Virus record (IMG/VR): IMGVR_UViG_3300009104_000066
Span: 1-33,997 of that record
Reading direction: 5' to 3' (one strand)
DNA: 33,997 bases
Source: a virus
Numbering within the stretch: the stretch's first letter is position 1; every line of letters begins with the position of its first letter. A program made the position numbers and the translations under genes. Below are positions 1 through 5,861 of the stretch, piece by piece. The notes beneath the pieces are model-generated. The model did not search any database. It was not told where the DNA came from and worked only from the letters and a program-made list of their open reading frames with translations.

Positions 1-20
1 TTTTATTTATTTATTTCTTA

Positions 21-59
21 TATATCTATTATCCATTTCTATTCGTAATCAGTTTGTAA
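21..59 (-). repeat. 39-bp element, copy 1 (leftward promoter-like)
   Basis: This is the most diverged of three copies of a 39-bp element; the others are at 168-206 and 470-508. Shared blocks on the + strand are TATTATCC, TCGTA and TTTGTAA. It differs from copy 3 at 8 of 39 positions by hand alignment. Read leftward it ends in TGGATAATA followed by TA repeats, which looks like an extended -10 region. If it is a promoter it would serve genes left of the window. No coding sequence overlaps it. Confidence 0.6.
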
Positions 60-93
60 AAGTAGATAATTTATTTATTAATTATTTTTTATT

Positions 94-131
94 TATAATT
101 ATAGCGCAAACTCTCTCACTTTATAATTATA
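94..131. promoter_or_regulatory. Paired TATAATTATA palindromes (operator-like)
   Basis: The perfect 10-bp palindrome TATAATTATA occurs at 94-103 and again at 122-131, 28 bp start to start. The 18 bp between them has a GCGC and a CTCTCTC run, unusual in this A/T-rich stretch. Two identical palindromes nearly three helical turns apart would suit a dimeric repressor or origin-binding protein. That role is inferred, and A/T-only palindromes can arise by chance in such DNA. Confidence 0.35.
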
Positions 132-167
132 TTTATTTTAATTTAGTTTTTATTTTTAATTGTTATT

Positions 168-206
168 TATATATATTATCCAAGTTGAATCGTATTTACT
201 TTGTAA
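168..206 (-). repeat. 39-bp element, copy 2 (leftward promoter-like)
   Basis: Second copy of the 39-bp element, matching copy 3 at 35 of 39 positions. It lies just downstream of the leftward ORF at 209-442, so if it initiates transcription it would drive a short untranslated leftward RNA: between here and copy 1 there is no ORF longer than a few codons. It could instead be a protein-binding repeat or part of an origin. Confidence 0.6.
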
Positions 207-208
207 TA

Positions 209-442
209 TTATTTAATTAGTATGTAATCTAGATTCCACTCATCTTTCTTAATTATAAAATCTATATTATTAGATTTTAGTGAGTTAACTGTGTTAGTCC
301 AATAGTCTACAGTTTCACTAAAGATTATAAATTTATAGTCATTAGGCATTTGCAGTTCATTATCAGCAAAGAACTGTGTACTGTCTTCAACGTAATGTAG
401 TTCATCATTAGGTAGTATTGATTGTAATTTATTATAAGTCAT
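209..442 (-). CDS. Small acidic leftward protein, 77 aa, unknown
   Basis: This is the only ORF in the window on the - strand that I believe is real. It encodes 77 residues rich in D, E, N and aromatics, with a balanced, protein-like composition and no membrane segment or recognisable motif. It lies in otherwise noncoding DNA rather than opposite another gene, and is flanked by two copies of the 39-bp element, one of which (470-508) sits 28 bp upstream of its ATG in the right orientation for a promoter. The leader is purely A/T with no Shine-Dalgarno. It may be an early regulator or host-takeover peptide at the edge of a leftward early region, but the sequence does not show its function. Confidence 0.55.
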   Translation of the reverse strand: MTYNKLQSILPNDELHYVEDSTQFFADNELQMPNDYKFIIFSETVDYWTNTVNSLKSNNIDFIIKKDEWNLDYILIK

Positions 443-469
443 ATTATATATATTTAATTATTAGTGTTA

Positions 470-508
470 TATATATATTATCCAAATGGAATCGTAATAA
501 CTTTGTAA
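470..508 (-). promoter_or_regulatory. 39-bp element, copy 3, upstream of the leftward ORF
   Basis: Third copy of the repeated element, positioned just before the start of the 77-aa leftward ORF. Leftward, it reads TTACAAAG, TACGATTC, then TGGATAAT and a TA-repeat tail. The conserved -10-like TGGATAAT and its placement favour a promoter. The TTACAA to GATAAT distance of 20 bp is too long for a normal sigma70 pair, so a phage-modified or phage-encoded polymerase is possible. On the + strand it contains TAACTTTG, which fits the Bacteroidota -7 consensus TAnnTTTG, but no partner -33 box was seen. Confidence 0.5.
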
Positions 509-526
509 TATAATTAAACTCAGTAT

Positions 527-587
527 GAAATCATAGATAAGTCAGACTTAATTATGATATCATAAGAAGTTAGAAATCATAATAAGT
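527..587. promoter_or_regulatory. 14-bp palindrome flanked by direct repeats
   Basis: TTATGATATCATAA at 552-565 is a perfect 14-bp palindrome. It is flanked by two near-identical direct repeats, GAAATCATAGATAAGT at 527-542 and GAAATCATAATAAGT at 573-587, which differ by one base insertion. This repeat-palindrome-repeat arrangement resembles a regulator-binding or replication-initiator site. No gene overlaps it. Confidence 0.4.
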
Positions 588-682
588 AATGGGATAAGCT
601 GAAATATCTGGGGAAAAAATATAGCTAGCTGGAAGGGCATATGCTTAAAATTCAAACAAAAACGTAAAAAAATCAAACAAAA

Positions 683-753
683 ATGGGAGGATCGAAGGGG
701 GCCCGGTCAAGAAAAATCGGTTTTGGGAGGGGGTGGTAGTGGGGGAGAAGGGG
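683..753 (+). other. G-rich tract with G-quadruplex motif
   Basis: The tract has strong G bias on the + strand, including GGGGGCCCGG near 697-706. At 725-753 four G-runs (3, 5, 5 and 4 bases) are separated by loops of 1, 7 and 4 bases, meeting the usual G3+ N1-7 quadruplex rule. Surrounding DNA is strongly A/T-rich. An 18-codon ORF (683-739) crosses it but looks accidental. Possible roles are an origin, a packaging or pause signal, or an RNA quadruplex in a leader. Folding is predicted from pattern only. Confidence 0.5.
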
Positions 754-793
754 AACAACACTCTACTCCAATATTTATAATATCATTTTTATA

Positions 794-882
794 GTGACAA
801 TAGGGTTATATAGTATACTAGTAATAGGCTAGTGTCACCCTCCCCTATGATATTATACTAGGGTATAATATCTAGGTACCTA
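794..882. promoter_or_regulatory. Cluster of inverted repeats upstream of the structural operon
   Basis: Four symmetric elements follow one another. (1) GTGACAATAG at 794-803 pairs with CTAGTGTCAC at 829-838, 9 of 10 bases. (2) Inside that loop, TAGTATACTA at 811-820 is a perfect palindrome. (3) TATTATAC at 851-858 pairs with GTATAATA at 863-870 around a 4-nt loop. (4) TAGGTACCTA at 873-882 is a perfect palindrome. A TATAAT lies at 864-869. The cluster lies about 100-185 bp before the first + strand structural gene, so an operator or promoter complex is likely, though unproven. Confidence 0.5.
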
Positions 883-922
883 CCTATATATAAGATTAAG
901 AGTAATAAGCTACTGTCACGCT
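820..922 (+). repeat. 22-bp direct repeat pair, 81 bp apart
   Basis: Positions 820-841 and 901-922 match at 19 of 22 bases, sharing AGTAATA, GCTA and TGTCAC in the same order and spacing. The first copy contains the right arm of the GTGACA/TGTCAC inverted repeat. The second lies 56 bp before the ATG at 979. A duplicated binding site or promoter element is the simplest reading. Confidence 0.5.
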
Positions 923-978
923 AGTAAAAACTATTTTTTCTATGTAATAGTAAAGAAGTAAGAAGTAAACAAAAAACT

Positions 979-2715
979 ATGAGAATATCAAACTACCCAA
1001 CAGACACATTAACAGGTACTGAACTGATATTAGCTACAGATGTCAACACATCGACCCAAGAATATAAAACAGTTAATTTTTCAGTAGATACATTAAAAAC
1101 ATTTTTAGTAGGAACAGACGATACTAATGAATTCACTAATATTACATTAGGTGGATCCTTAAAATTTGAAGGCGCTACAGCAGATGCACACGAAACAACA
1201 TTAGGTGTAATAAATCCCACAGCGGATAGAGCAATCAATTTACCTAATGTAGCAGGTACTCTACCTGTTTTAGCCGAAGTCAGTGCAACAGCAATCACAT
1301 CAACTCCAGAAGAACTTAACTATGTAGATGGTGTCACTTCAAATGTTCAAACGCAATTTAACAATATAACAAGTAAATTTGATGCTAGTGCAACATTAGC
1401 AGCAGGATACGTAGCGATTGTTAATGGATCAGGAAAAATATCAACTACTACTACAGCATACACACCTGTTACAGCAAGTGAGCTAGATGTATTATCTGGT
1501 GTAGTGAGTACGTTAACTGCTGCAGAACTCAATATTCTTGATGGAGTAACTACTACAACAGCAGAATTAAATCTTTTAGACGGGGGAACTTCAGTTGGTA
1601 GTTCTATAACAGTCGCTGACGCTGACGGTATTATTATTAATGATGGTGGAACAATGAAATCAATACCTGCGTCAGACATAAAAACATTCGTTGGTTCAAT
1701 ACCACATAAAATAGCTGGAACTGATTTTGGTAACTCAGTTATCGTAGGTCACAGCACAACCGGTACACTTAACGGCGCTACTGGTAATACAGGATTAGGA
1801 TTTGGGGTTTTACAAGCAATCACTGAAGGTGATAATAATACAGCTATTGGATATGGCGCGGGAGACGCGATAACAACAGGTGATAATCATACGGCAGTGG
1901 GGGCAGGTTCGATGGGCGCGATAACCGGTGGAGAGAAATGTGTTGCTATTGGATATAACGCACTTGCAAGTACCACAGCTCCTAATCAAGTTGTAGCCGT
2001 AGGTGAGTCAGCTTTATATAGCTATAATATATCAAATAACTCACAGGGCTTTACTGTAGCGATTGGTGCTCGAGCTGGTTATGCAATAGCTGGGGTAAAT
2101 CAGCCATATGCTACCCTCATAGGTTATGGCGCAGGAGATTCAATAACAACAGGAGTTAAAAATACAATTGTTGGGGCAAGCGCGGACGTAGCAAACGCCA
2201 CTGATGAGAATTCTATAGTAATTGGAGCTTTTGGAGCTGGTCATGGAAACAATATTGCTGTTATTGGTAACACAGATACTACAGCTTGGCATCCAGCTGA
2301 TGATAACGGGGTAGATTTAGGCTCCGCTTCTTACTCATTTAAAGATGCATTTGTGCAAGGTGTTGTAAATGCAGGGGGAGTTAAAATGGGAGGTGCTGTA
2401 GCTGATCCAGCTAGGGTAGATTTACATCTCGCGCAAGCAATAACACATAATGATCATAAGGGTACACTCTTATTTGATGGTCCAGACGCAGGAATTGCAG
2501 ATGGTGCATTATCCGAAGCAATTACATTTAATAATACAGCAATTGATGCAGAGGCAAATGTGATTATACAGATGAAAAGTGATATTTGTGCTGATGTTAT
2601 TGTATATAATATAGCTGACAATTCATGCAAATTTAAGATTTTAAACAAATCTGGTAATTCTATAGTTGATGGTGATGATATAGATCTTGTTTATACAGTT
2701 ATTAACCAGAACTAA
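979..2715 (+). CDS. Tail fibre / virion protein with YadA-like repeats
   Basis: This 578-aa protein is built like a trimeric phage fibre. Residues 1-45 form a short N-terminal block (RISNYPTDT...) resembling that of the fibre at 6372, probably the virion attachment part. Residues 105-205 carry repeated AELNxLDG units common in marine phage fibres. Residues 205-237 (VADADG..., NDGGTMK, ASDIKTF) are matched in the protein at 7079. Residues 265-430 hold NTAIGYGAG / TAVGAGS / VAIGYNA repeats typical of YadA-type left-handed beta-roll heads. Residues 470-578 are a distinct C-terminal domain. It is the first rightward gene after the control region. The A-rich leader lacks a Shine-Dalgarno. The role in receptor binding is inferred from architecture. 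Confidence 0.75.
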   Translation: MRISNYPTDTLTGTELILATDVNTSTQEYKTVNFSVDTLKTFLVGTDDTNEFTNITLGGSLKFEGATADAHETTLGVINPTADRAINLPNVAGTLPVLAEVSATAITSTPEELNYVDGVTSNVQTQFNNITSKFDASATLAAGYVAIVNGSGKISTTTTAYTPVTASELDVLSGVVSTLTAAELNILDGVTTTTAELNLLDGGTSVGSSITVADADGIIINDGGTMKSIPASDIKTFVGSIPHKIAGTDFGNSVIVGHSTTGTLNGATGNTGLGFGVLQAITEGDNNTAIGYGAGDAITTGDNHTAVGAGSMGAITGGEKCVAIGYNALASTTAPNQVVAVGESALYSYNISNNSQGFTVAIGARAGYAIAGVNQPYATLIGYGAGDSITTGVKNTIVGASADVANATDENSIVIGAFGAGHGNNIAVIGNTDTTAWHPADDNGVDLGSASYSFKDAFVQGVVNAGGVKMGGAVADPARVDLHLAQAITHNDHKGTLLFDGPDAGIADGALSEAITFNNTAIDAEANVIIQMKSDICADVIVYNIADNSCKFKILNKSGNSIVDGDDIDLVYTVINQN

Positions 2716-2717
2716 TA

Positions 2718-2981
2718 ATGGCAAAACCTAAGAAAAAGGTAAAAAAACAAAAATTATCCAAAAAAGCAGCTAGTGCAAAAGCTGCTAGGGATAAAAAAAG
2801 GGCAATGCGTTCTGATAGAAAGTCTAAAAAGGCTGAAAATCAGAGAAAAAGACGCGCCGCAAAGAAAAAAGGTCGTAAAATTAAAGGAAAAGACTACGAT
2901 CATAAGAAAAAACGCTTTGTTTCTGTAAAAAAGAACAGAGGGAATTACGGAAAAGGAACTAAAAAAGAGAAAAAACGATGA
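2718..2981 (+). CDS. Lys/Arg-rich basic protein, 87 aa
   Basis: About half the residues are lysine or arginine (32 K and 11 R of 87 by count), in alternating A/K/R stretches with almost no hydrophobic core. This suggests an unstructured nucleic-acid-binding protein, for example one packaged with DNA or acting as a condensing or scaffold partner. It starts two bases after the upstream fibre stop and its own stop overlaps the next ATG (ATGA), so it is in a translationally coupled operon. A second basic peptide with a similar composition is at 5862-5966. No family could be assigned. Confidence 0.7.
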   Translation: MAKPKKKVKKQKLSKKAASAKAARDKKRAMRSDRKSKKAENQRKRRAAKKKGRKIKGKDYDHKKKRFVSVKKNRGNYGKGTKKEKKR

Positions 2982-3199
2982 AATTATTGACATACTTAAT
3001 ATATACGCTATTAATAACCTGCATGCTAGCTTGTGGAGGTTCAAAATATAAAAACAAACACGAATTTAGGAAAAAAAGAATAGAAATGAGGGATAGTTTA
3101 AAACTAGAACACCCAGATTCTATTGTAAAATACAGAGATAAGAGATTAGCAAGAAAAAAGAAAAAAGATTGCTGCGCAAAATGCGAATGTAAATCATAA
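2978..3199 (+). CDS. Small putative lipoprotein, 73 aa
   Basis: The N-terminus is a short signal sequence: K2, a hydrophobic run at 3-18, then MLAC with Cys19 as the likely lipidated residue, followed by GGS. The -3 position is Met rather than Leu, so the lipobox is slightly unusual. The mature part is highly charged, and the C-terminus is a Cys cluster (CCAKCEC) that could bind metal or form disulphides. The ATG overlaps the preceding stop (ATGA). Candidate roles are an Rz1-like outer spanin subunit or a surface-exclusion lipoprotein. The holin is about 2.8 kb downstream rather than adjacent, so neither is certain. Confidence 0.65.
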   Translation: MKLLTYLIYTLLITCMLACGGSKYKNKHEFRKKRIEMRDSLKLEHPDSIVKYRDKRLARKKKKDCCAKCECKS

Positions 3200-3211
3200 A
3201 ATATTAATTAG

Positions 3212-3256
3212 GGTAGGTAAAACTACCATAACCAAAATATTCTAGTGAAAACTAGA
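3212..3256 (+). promoter_or_regulatory. Two small hairpins, the second against a start codon
   Basis: GGTAG (3212-3216) pairs with CTACC (3223-3227). TCTAGT (3241-3246) pairs perfectly with ACTAGA (3251-3256) around a GAAA loop, a GNRA tetraloop. The second ends one base before the ATG at 3258, so it could block that start or favour the internal ATG at 3282. It is one of several tetraloop hairpins in intergenic gaps of this window. Confidence 0.45.
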
Positions 3257-3257
3257 C

Positions 3258-3578
3258 ATGTTTAACCTAAAACCAAATACAATGACGTATTTTTATAAAA
3301 CTTACTCATGGAGTTCACAAGGTGAAAACCAGGGAGTATCCGATAAAACCATAGAGGCTTGGAAGCATTTAGCTGAAAAGAAAAACTGGAGAATAGTTCA
3401 GTTACCAAATGGATATTATCAAACCGAATACCGTAACATCGAAAAAGATGAATGGTATGACGTTACTAGACGCGAAACCGTTGAATCAGCCGAGGCTGCA
3501 ATTGACGGTAGTATTGAACACTATAAAAAAAGGATAGATTTTTTAAAAGGTCCGAAAGTAGTCAAGACGTTTAAGTAA
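3258..3578 (+). CDS. Conserved-looking hypothetical protein, 106 aa
   Basis: A small soluble protein with several Trp and Tyr residues, no membrane segment and no motif I can name. The C-terminal half is predicted helical and charged (RRETVESAEAAIDGSIEHYKKRIDFL). The true start may be the internal ATG at 3282 (MTYFYKTYSW), which would place the GAAA hairpin in the leader; the longer form is listed because it has an in-frame ATG with no stop between. It lies directly before groEL. No function is assigned. Confidence 0.65.
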   Translation: MFNLKPNTMTYFYKTYSWSSQGENQGVSDKTIEAWKHLAEKKNWRIVQLPNGYYQTEYRNIEKDEWYDVTRRETVESAEAAIDGSIEHYKKRIDFLKGPKVVKTFK

Positions 3579-3582
3579 TATA

Positions 3583-3599
3583 TTTAACTTTAAATTTAA
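3583..3599 (+). promoter_or_regulatory. TTTAAC / AAATTTAA leader of groEL
   Basis: TTTAAC at 3583-3588 and AAATTTAA at 3592-3599 precede the groEL ATG, with TTTAAC starting 21 nt upstream. The same pair occurs with nearly the same spacing before the genes at 16061, 16516 and 23736. It is a candidate phage promoter or a translation-enhancing A/T leader replacing a Shine-Dalgarno. Confidence 0.5.
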
Positions 3600-3603
3600 T
3601 ATA

Positions 3604-5178
3604 ATGGAATATAATCAACCTAGCTTAATTGTTAAAGATTTAAATTTTGGCAATGATGCTAAAACAAAGGTAATTTTAGGTGTGGATAAACTAGCTAAGG
3701 CAGTCAAATCCACCCTAGGTGCCTCTGGGAAGTGTGTAATATACGAAGATGCCAGGGGCAAACCGGTGATAACAAAAGACGGGGTAACGGTAGCAGAATC
3801 CGTTGTCTTACTTGATCCGGTTGAAAATATGGGGGCTACATTAATAAAAGAAGCTGCTAATAATACAGTAAAAGAAGCCGGCGACGGAACAACTACTGCT
3901 ATAGTATTAGCAGAATCTTTATTGAAAAATATAGAAGAAGAAGGTGAGCATAATGTCTCAATAAGAGAAATTAAAGAAGGTGTCCAATCAGGGTTTAAAA
4001 AGGTAAAAAAATATCTTGATAAAACTAGTATTGAAGTTAAGGGCAATACTCTGAAACATGTTAGTACTATAAGCTGCAATAATGATAGTACATTAGGTAA
4101 TATTATAGCTGAAGCATATGAGAAAGTTGGAAAAGATGGTGTAGTTTTAATGGAAGAGTCGCAAGACGAAACAACATATACAGATATAGTAAATGGTGTA
4201 AAATTAGATTGTGGGCTAACATCACCACATTTAATTACAGATAAAGATAAACAACGCGCTGTGTTAGAAGAACCACGCGTATTAATTGTATCTTCACCTA
4301 TCCCTAATATACGTAAAATTCAAAATATACTAGAATTTATTATAAAAGGTAAAGTGCCTTTATTATTAGTAGCGGATGTTGATCAGCAAGTAAAATCTGC
4401 ACTACTAATGAATAAAGTAAAAGGAAATATTAATATAAATATTATAGATCCACCTGGTTTTGGTCCTAGCAAAAAAGATACAATAGAAGATCTTGCTTTA
4501 TTAACAGGGGCAAAAGTTATTAATGAAGAGTTAGGTGATGATTTAGAATTAATTGAACCAAGTTCTTTAGGTAGTGTTGAAAAAGCAGTTACAGATGATA
4601 ATTCAACTGTATTAACTTTATACAATACTAATAATAATGTGAAAGAGCGTATTAAAGATATTAATAACAAAATAAAGAAAGAAACAAAAAATCCTTTATT
4701 TAAAAAGAAATTACAACAACGATTAGCAATGTTATCAGGATCTGTTGGTATTATTAAAGTAGGTGCTGATTCTAAAGTAGAATTAAAAGAGAAGAAAGAT
4801 AGAGTTGAAGATGCTATCTATGCTACAAAAGCAGCGTTAAAAGAAGGTATTGTTCCTGGAGGTGGAATTGCTCTTTTAAACGCAGTTGATGAATTAAAAA
4901 TAGAAAATATTGGGGAGAAAATACTAGCAGAGGCCATAAAATCTCCATTTATTACTATAATGGCAAACGCAGGTATTGAAAACTACGAAATACCTACCAC
5001 CAAAGGTATTGGATTTAATGTAATTTCCGGGAATCAAGTTGATATGATTAAATCTGGAATCGTAGACCCCGTCTTAGTTACTAAAACTGCATTAAAAAAT
5101 GCGGTGAGTGTTGTTTCTACTATAGTTTCTGCTGGATGTGTAATTTCTAATGTAAGAGTAAATCATGAAAGCGGTTAA
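3604..5178 (+). CDS. groEL: Phage-encoded chaperonin GroEL
   Basis: This is a full-length group I chaperonin of 524 residues (E. coli GroEL has 548). The ATP-site signatures are present: TLGASGK at 37-43, TKDG with Asp59, GDGTTTA at 93-99 with Asp94, GGG at 419-421, and RVEDAIYAT with Asp403, equivalent by eye to E. coli Asp52, Asp87 and Asp398. The apical domain is recognisable (NIRKIQNIL at 235-243, PPGFG at 283-287) but some GroES/substrate-contact positions appear changed. There is no C-terminal GGM tail. It should form a ring that folds viral or host proteins, with capsid or fibre subunits the obvious clients. The downstream co-chaperonin gene overlaps by 14 nt. The 5' third is clearly more GC-rich than the rest. 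Confidence 0.95.
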   Translation: MEYNQPSLIVKDLNFGNDAKTKVILGVDKLAKAVKSTLGASGKCVIYEDARGKPVITKDGVTVAESVVLLDPVENMGATLIKEAANNTVKEAGDGTTTAIVLAESLLKNIEEEGEHNVSIREIKEGVQSGFKKVKKYLDKTSIEVKGNTLKHVSTISCNNDSTLGNIIAEAYEKVGKDGVVLMEESQDETTYTDIVNGVKLDCGLTSPHLITDKDKQRAVLEEPRVLIVSSPIPNIRKIQNILEFIIKGKVPLLLVADVDQQVKSALLMNKVKGNININIIDPPGFGPSKKDTIEDLALLTGAKVINEELGDDLELIEPSSLGSVEKAVTDDNSTVLTLYNTNNNVKERIKDINNKIKKETKNPLFKKKLQQRLAMLSGSVGIIKVGADSKVELKEKKDRVEDAIYATKAALKEGIVPGGGIALLNAVDELKIENIGEKILAEAIKSPFITIMANAGIENYEIPTTKGIGFNVISGNQVDMIKSGIVDPVLVTKTALKNAVSVVSTIVSAGCVISNVRVNHESG

Positions 5179-5422
5179 TTATTATATTGTTGTTGAGAAA
5201 ATTAAAGAACAACAAAAAGCGATAGAAGGATTAATTCTCACTGAAGATCTTGATACAGAAAATCGATTTGTTAGAGGTAAAATAATTACAGTTGGTAATT
5301 TAGTAGAGGGCCTTAACAGCGAAGATATTGTTTATTATGATAAAGCTACAGGTCATGGTATAACATGGAATGGAAAATTATACCATGTAATTAAAGTTGG
5401 TGATGTAGTTTTAGTAGAATGA
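5165..5422 (+). CDS. groES: Phage GroES-like co-chaperonin
   Basis: This 85-aa protein aligns along most of its length with GroES (about 97 aa in E. coli). It starts with a beta strand (YYIVVEKI), then has a mobile-loop-like segment EGLILTEDL whose LIL at 23-25 matches the GroES IVL contact tripeptide, then RGKIITVG, DIVYYD and a final VGDVVLVE strand. It is shorter in the roof region. It begins inside the groEL reading frame (14-nt overlap), so the two are probably translationally coupled in the order groEL-groES, the reverse of most bacterial operons. It should cap the phage GroEL ring, as T4 gp31 replaces host GroES. Confidence 0.85.
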   Translation: MKAVNYYIVVEKIKEQQKAIEGLILTEDLDTENRFVRGKIITVGNLVEGLNSEDIVYYDKATGHGITWNGKLYHVIKVGDVVLVE

Positions 5423-5859
5423 GATTAAGTTCACAAGATTTACGTGAAATTAAATTGCTTAAGTATTACAGGCTCGTTCGTAAATGGGCCTGTAAAACGT
5501 ATAATCTAAAAGATGCAGATTTAGAATTACTTATATATTTAGATTGCAAAGGAAGATTTACGCGTAATGATTTTATTAATGGAGTTTATACATACTCATG
5601 GGATAAAAACAGATGGGAAAGACTACGAAGAGATGGTTGGATAGAAGCATGGAGACATAGAAACAGAACCACAATTAAATATAGTATTTTTAAAACATCA
5701 TTTAAATGTAGCCAATTAATTAGTAGAATATATAGAATTCTATTAGGTGAAGAAGACTTACCCACTTCAGAAAGAAGTGTATTTTATAAAAACAAATCAT
5801 ATACAGATAAGGTTTATAATAAATCTATAGATGATATGATAAAAGATAAAGACAGATAA
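5419..5859 (+). CDS. Winged-helix-like DNA-binding protein, 146 aa
   Basis: A basic protein whose middle resembles a winged helix: helices around residues 20-45 (ADLELLIYLD), a second helical unit (FTRNDFINGV), and a recognition-like segment WDKNRWERLRRDGWIEAWRHR followed by strand TTIKYSIF. This layout fits MarR-type folds, but no diagnostic family motif is visible. The C-terminal 40 residues are charged and probably extended. The ATG overlaps the groES stop (ATGA), so it is coupled to the chaperonin genes. It could be a late transcription regulator or a DNA-binding virion protein. Confidence 0.6.
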   Translation: MRLSSQDLREIKLLKYYRLVRKWACKTYNLKDADLELLIYLDCKGRFTRNDFINGVYTYSWDKNRWERLRRDGWIEAWRHRNRTTIKYSIFKTSFKCSQLISRIYRILLGEEDLPTSERSVFYKNKSYTDKVYNKSIDDMIKDKDR

Positions 5860-5861
5860 TT

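Larger units (their letters stand above)
443..978. other. 536-bp intergenic control region between divergent genes
   Basis: No convincing gene lies between the leftward 77-aa ORF and the rightward fibre gene at 979. The region holds one 39-bp element, the 14-bp palindrome cluster, a G-rich quadruplex-type tract and a run of palindromes from 794 to 882, listed separately. Short palindromes AGCTAGCT (623-630) and GCATATGC (637-644) are also present. Base composition switches sharply from A/T-rich to G-rich at about 683 and back at about 755. The layout suggests the junction of leftward and rightward transcription, possibly also an origin. Confidence 0.6.

Noticed and set aside
498-505. TAACTTTG as a rightward Bacteroidota promoter (TAnnTTTG)
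   Set aside because: No TTG-type -33 box lies about 20 bp upstream, the equivalent positions in the other two copies do not keep the TA, and the context fits the leftward element better.
683-739. 18-codon ORF across the G-rich tract
   Set aside because: Too short, Gly/Arg-rich because of the G-runs, and no coupling to a neighbour.
443-978. tRNA or other structured RNA gene in the control region
   Set aside because: No cloverleaf arms or TTCRANNC-type T-loop seen; the symmetry is limited to short palindromes.
993-1679. Leftward ORFs of 101 and 110 codons inside the first fibre gene
   Set aside because: They lie opposite a convincing fibre gene with clear repeats. Their Val/Ser/Leu-rich sequence is what the reverse complement of Thr/Asp/Ala repeat codons gives.
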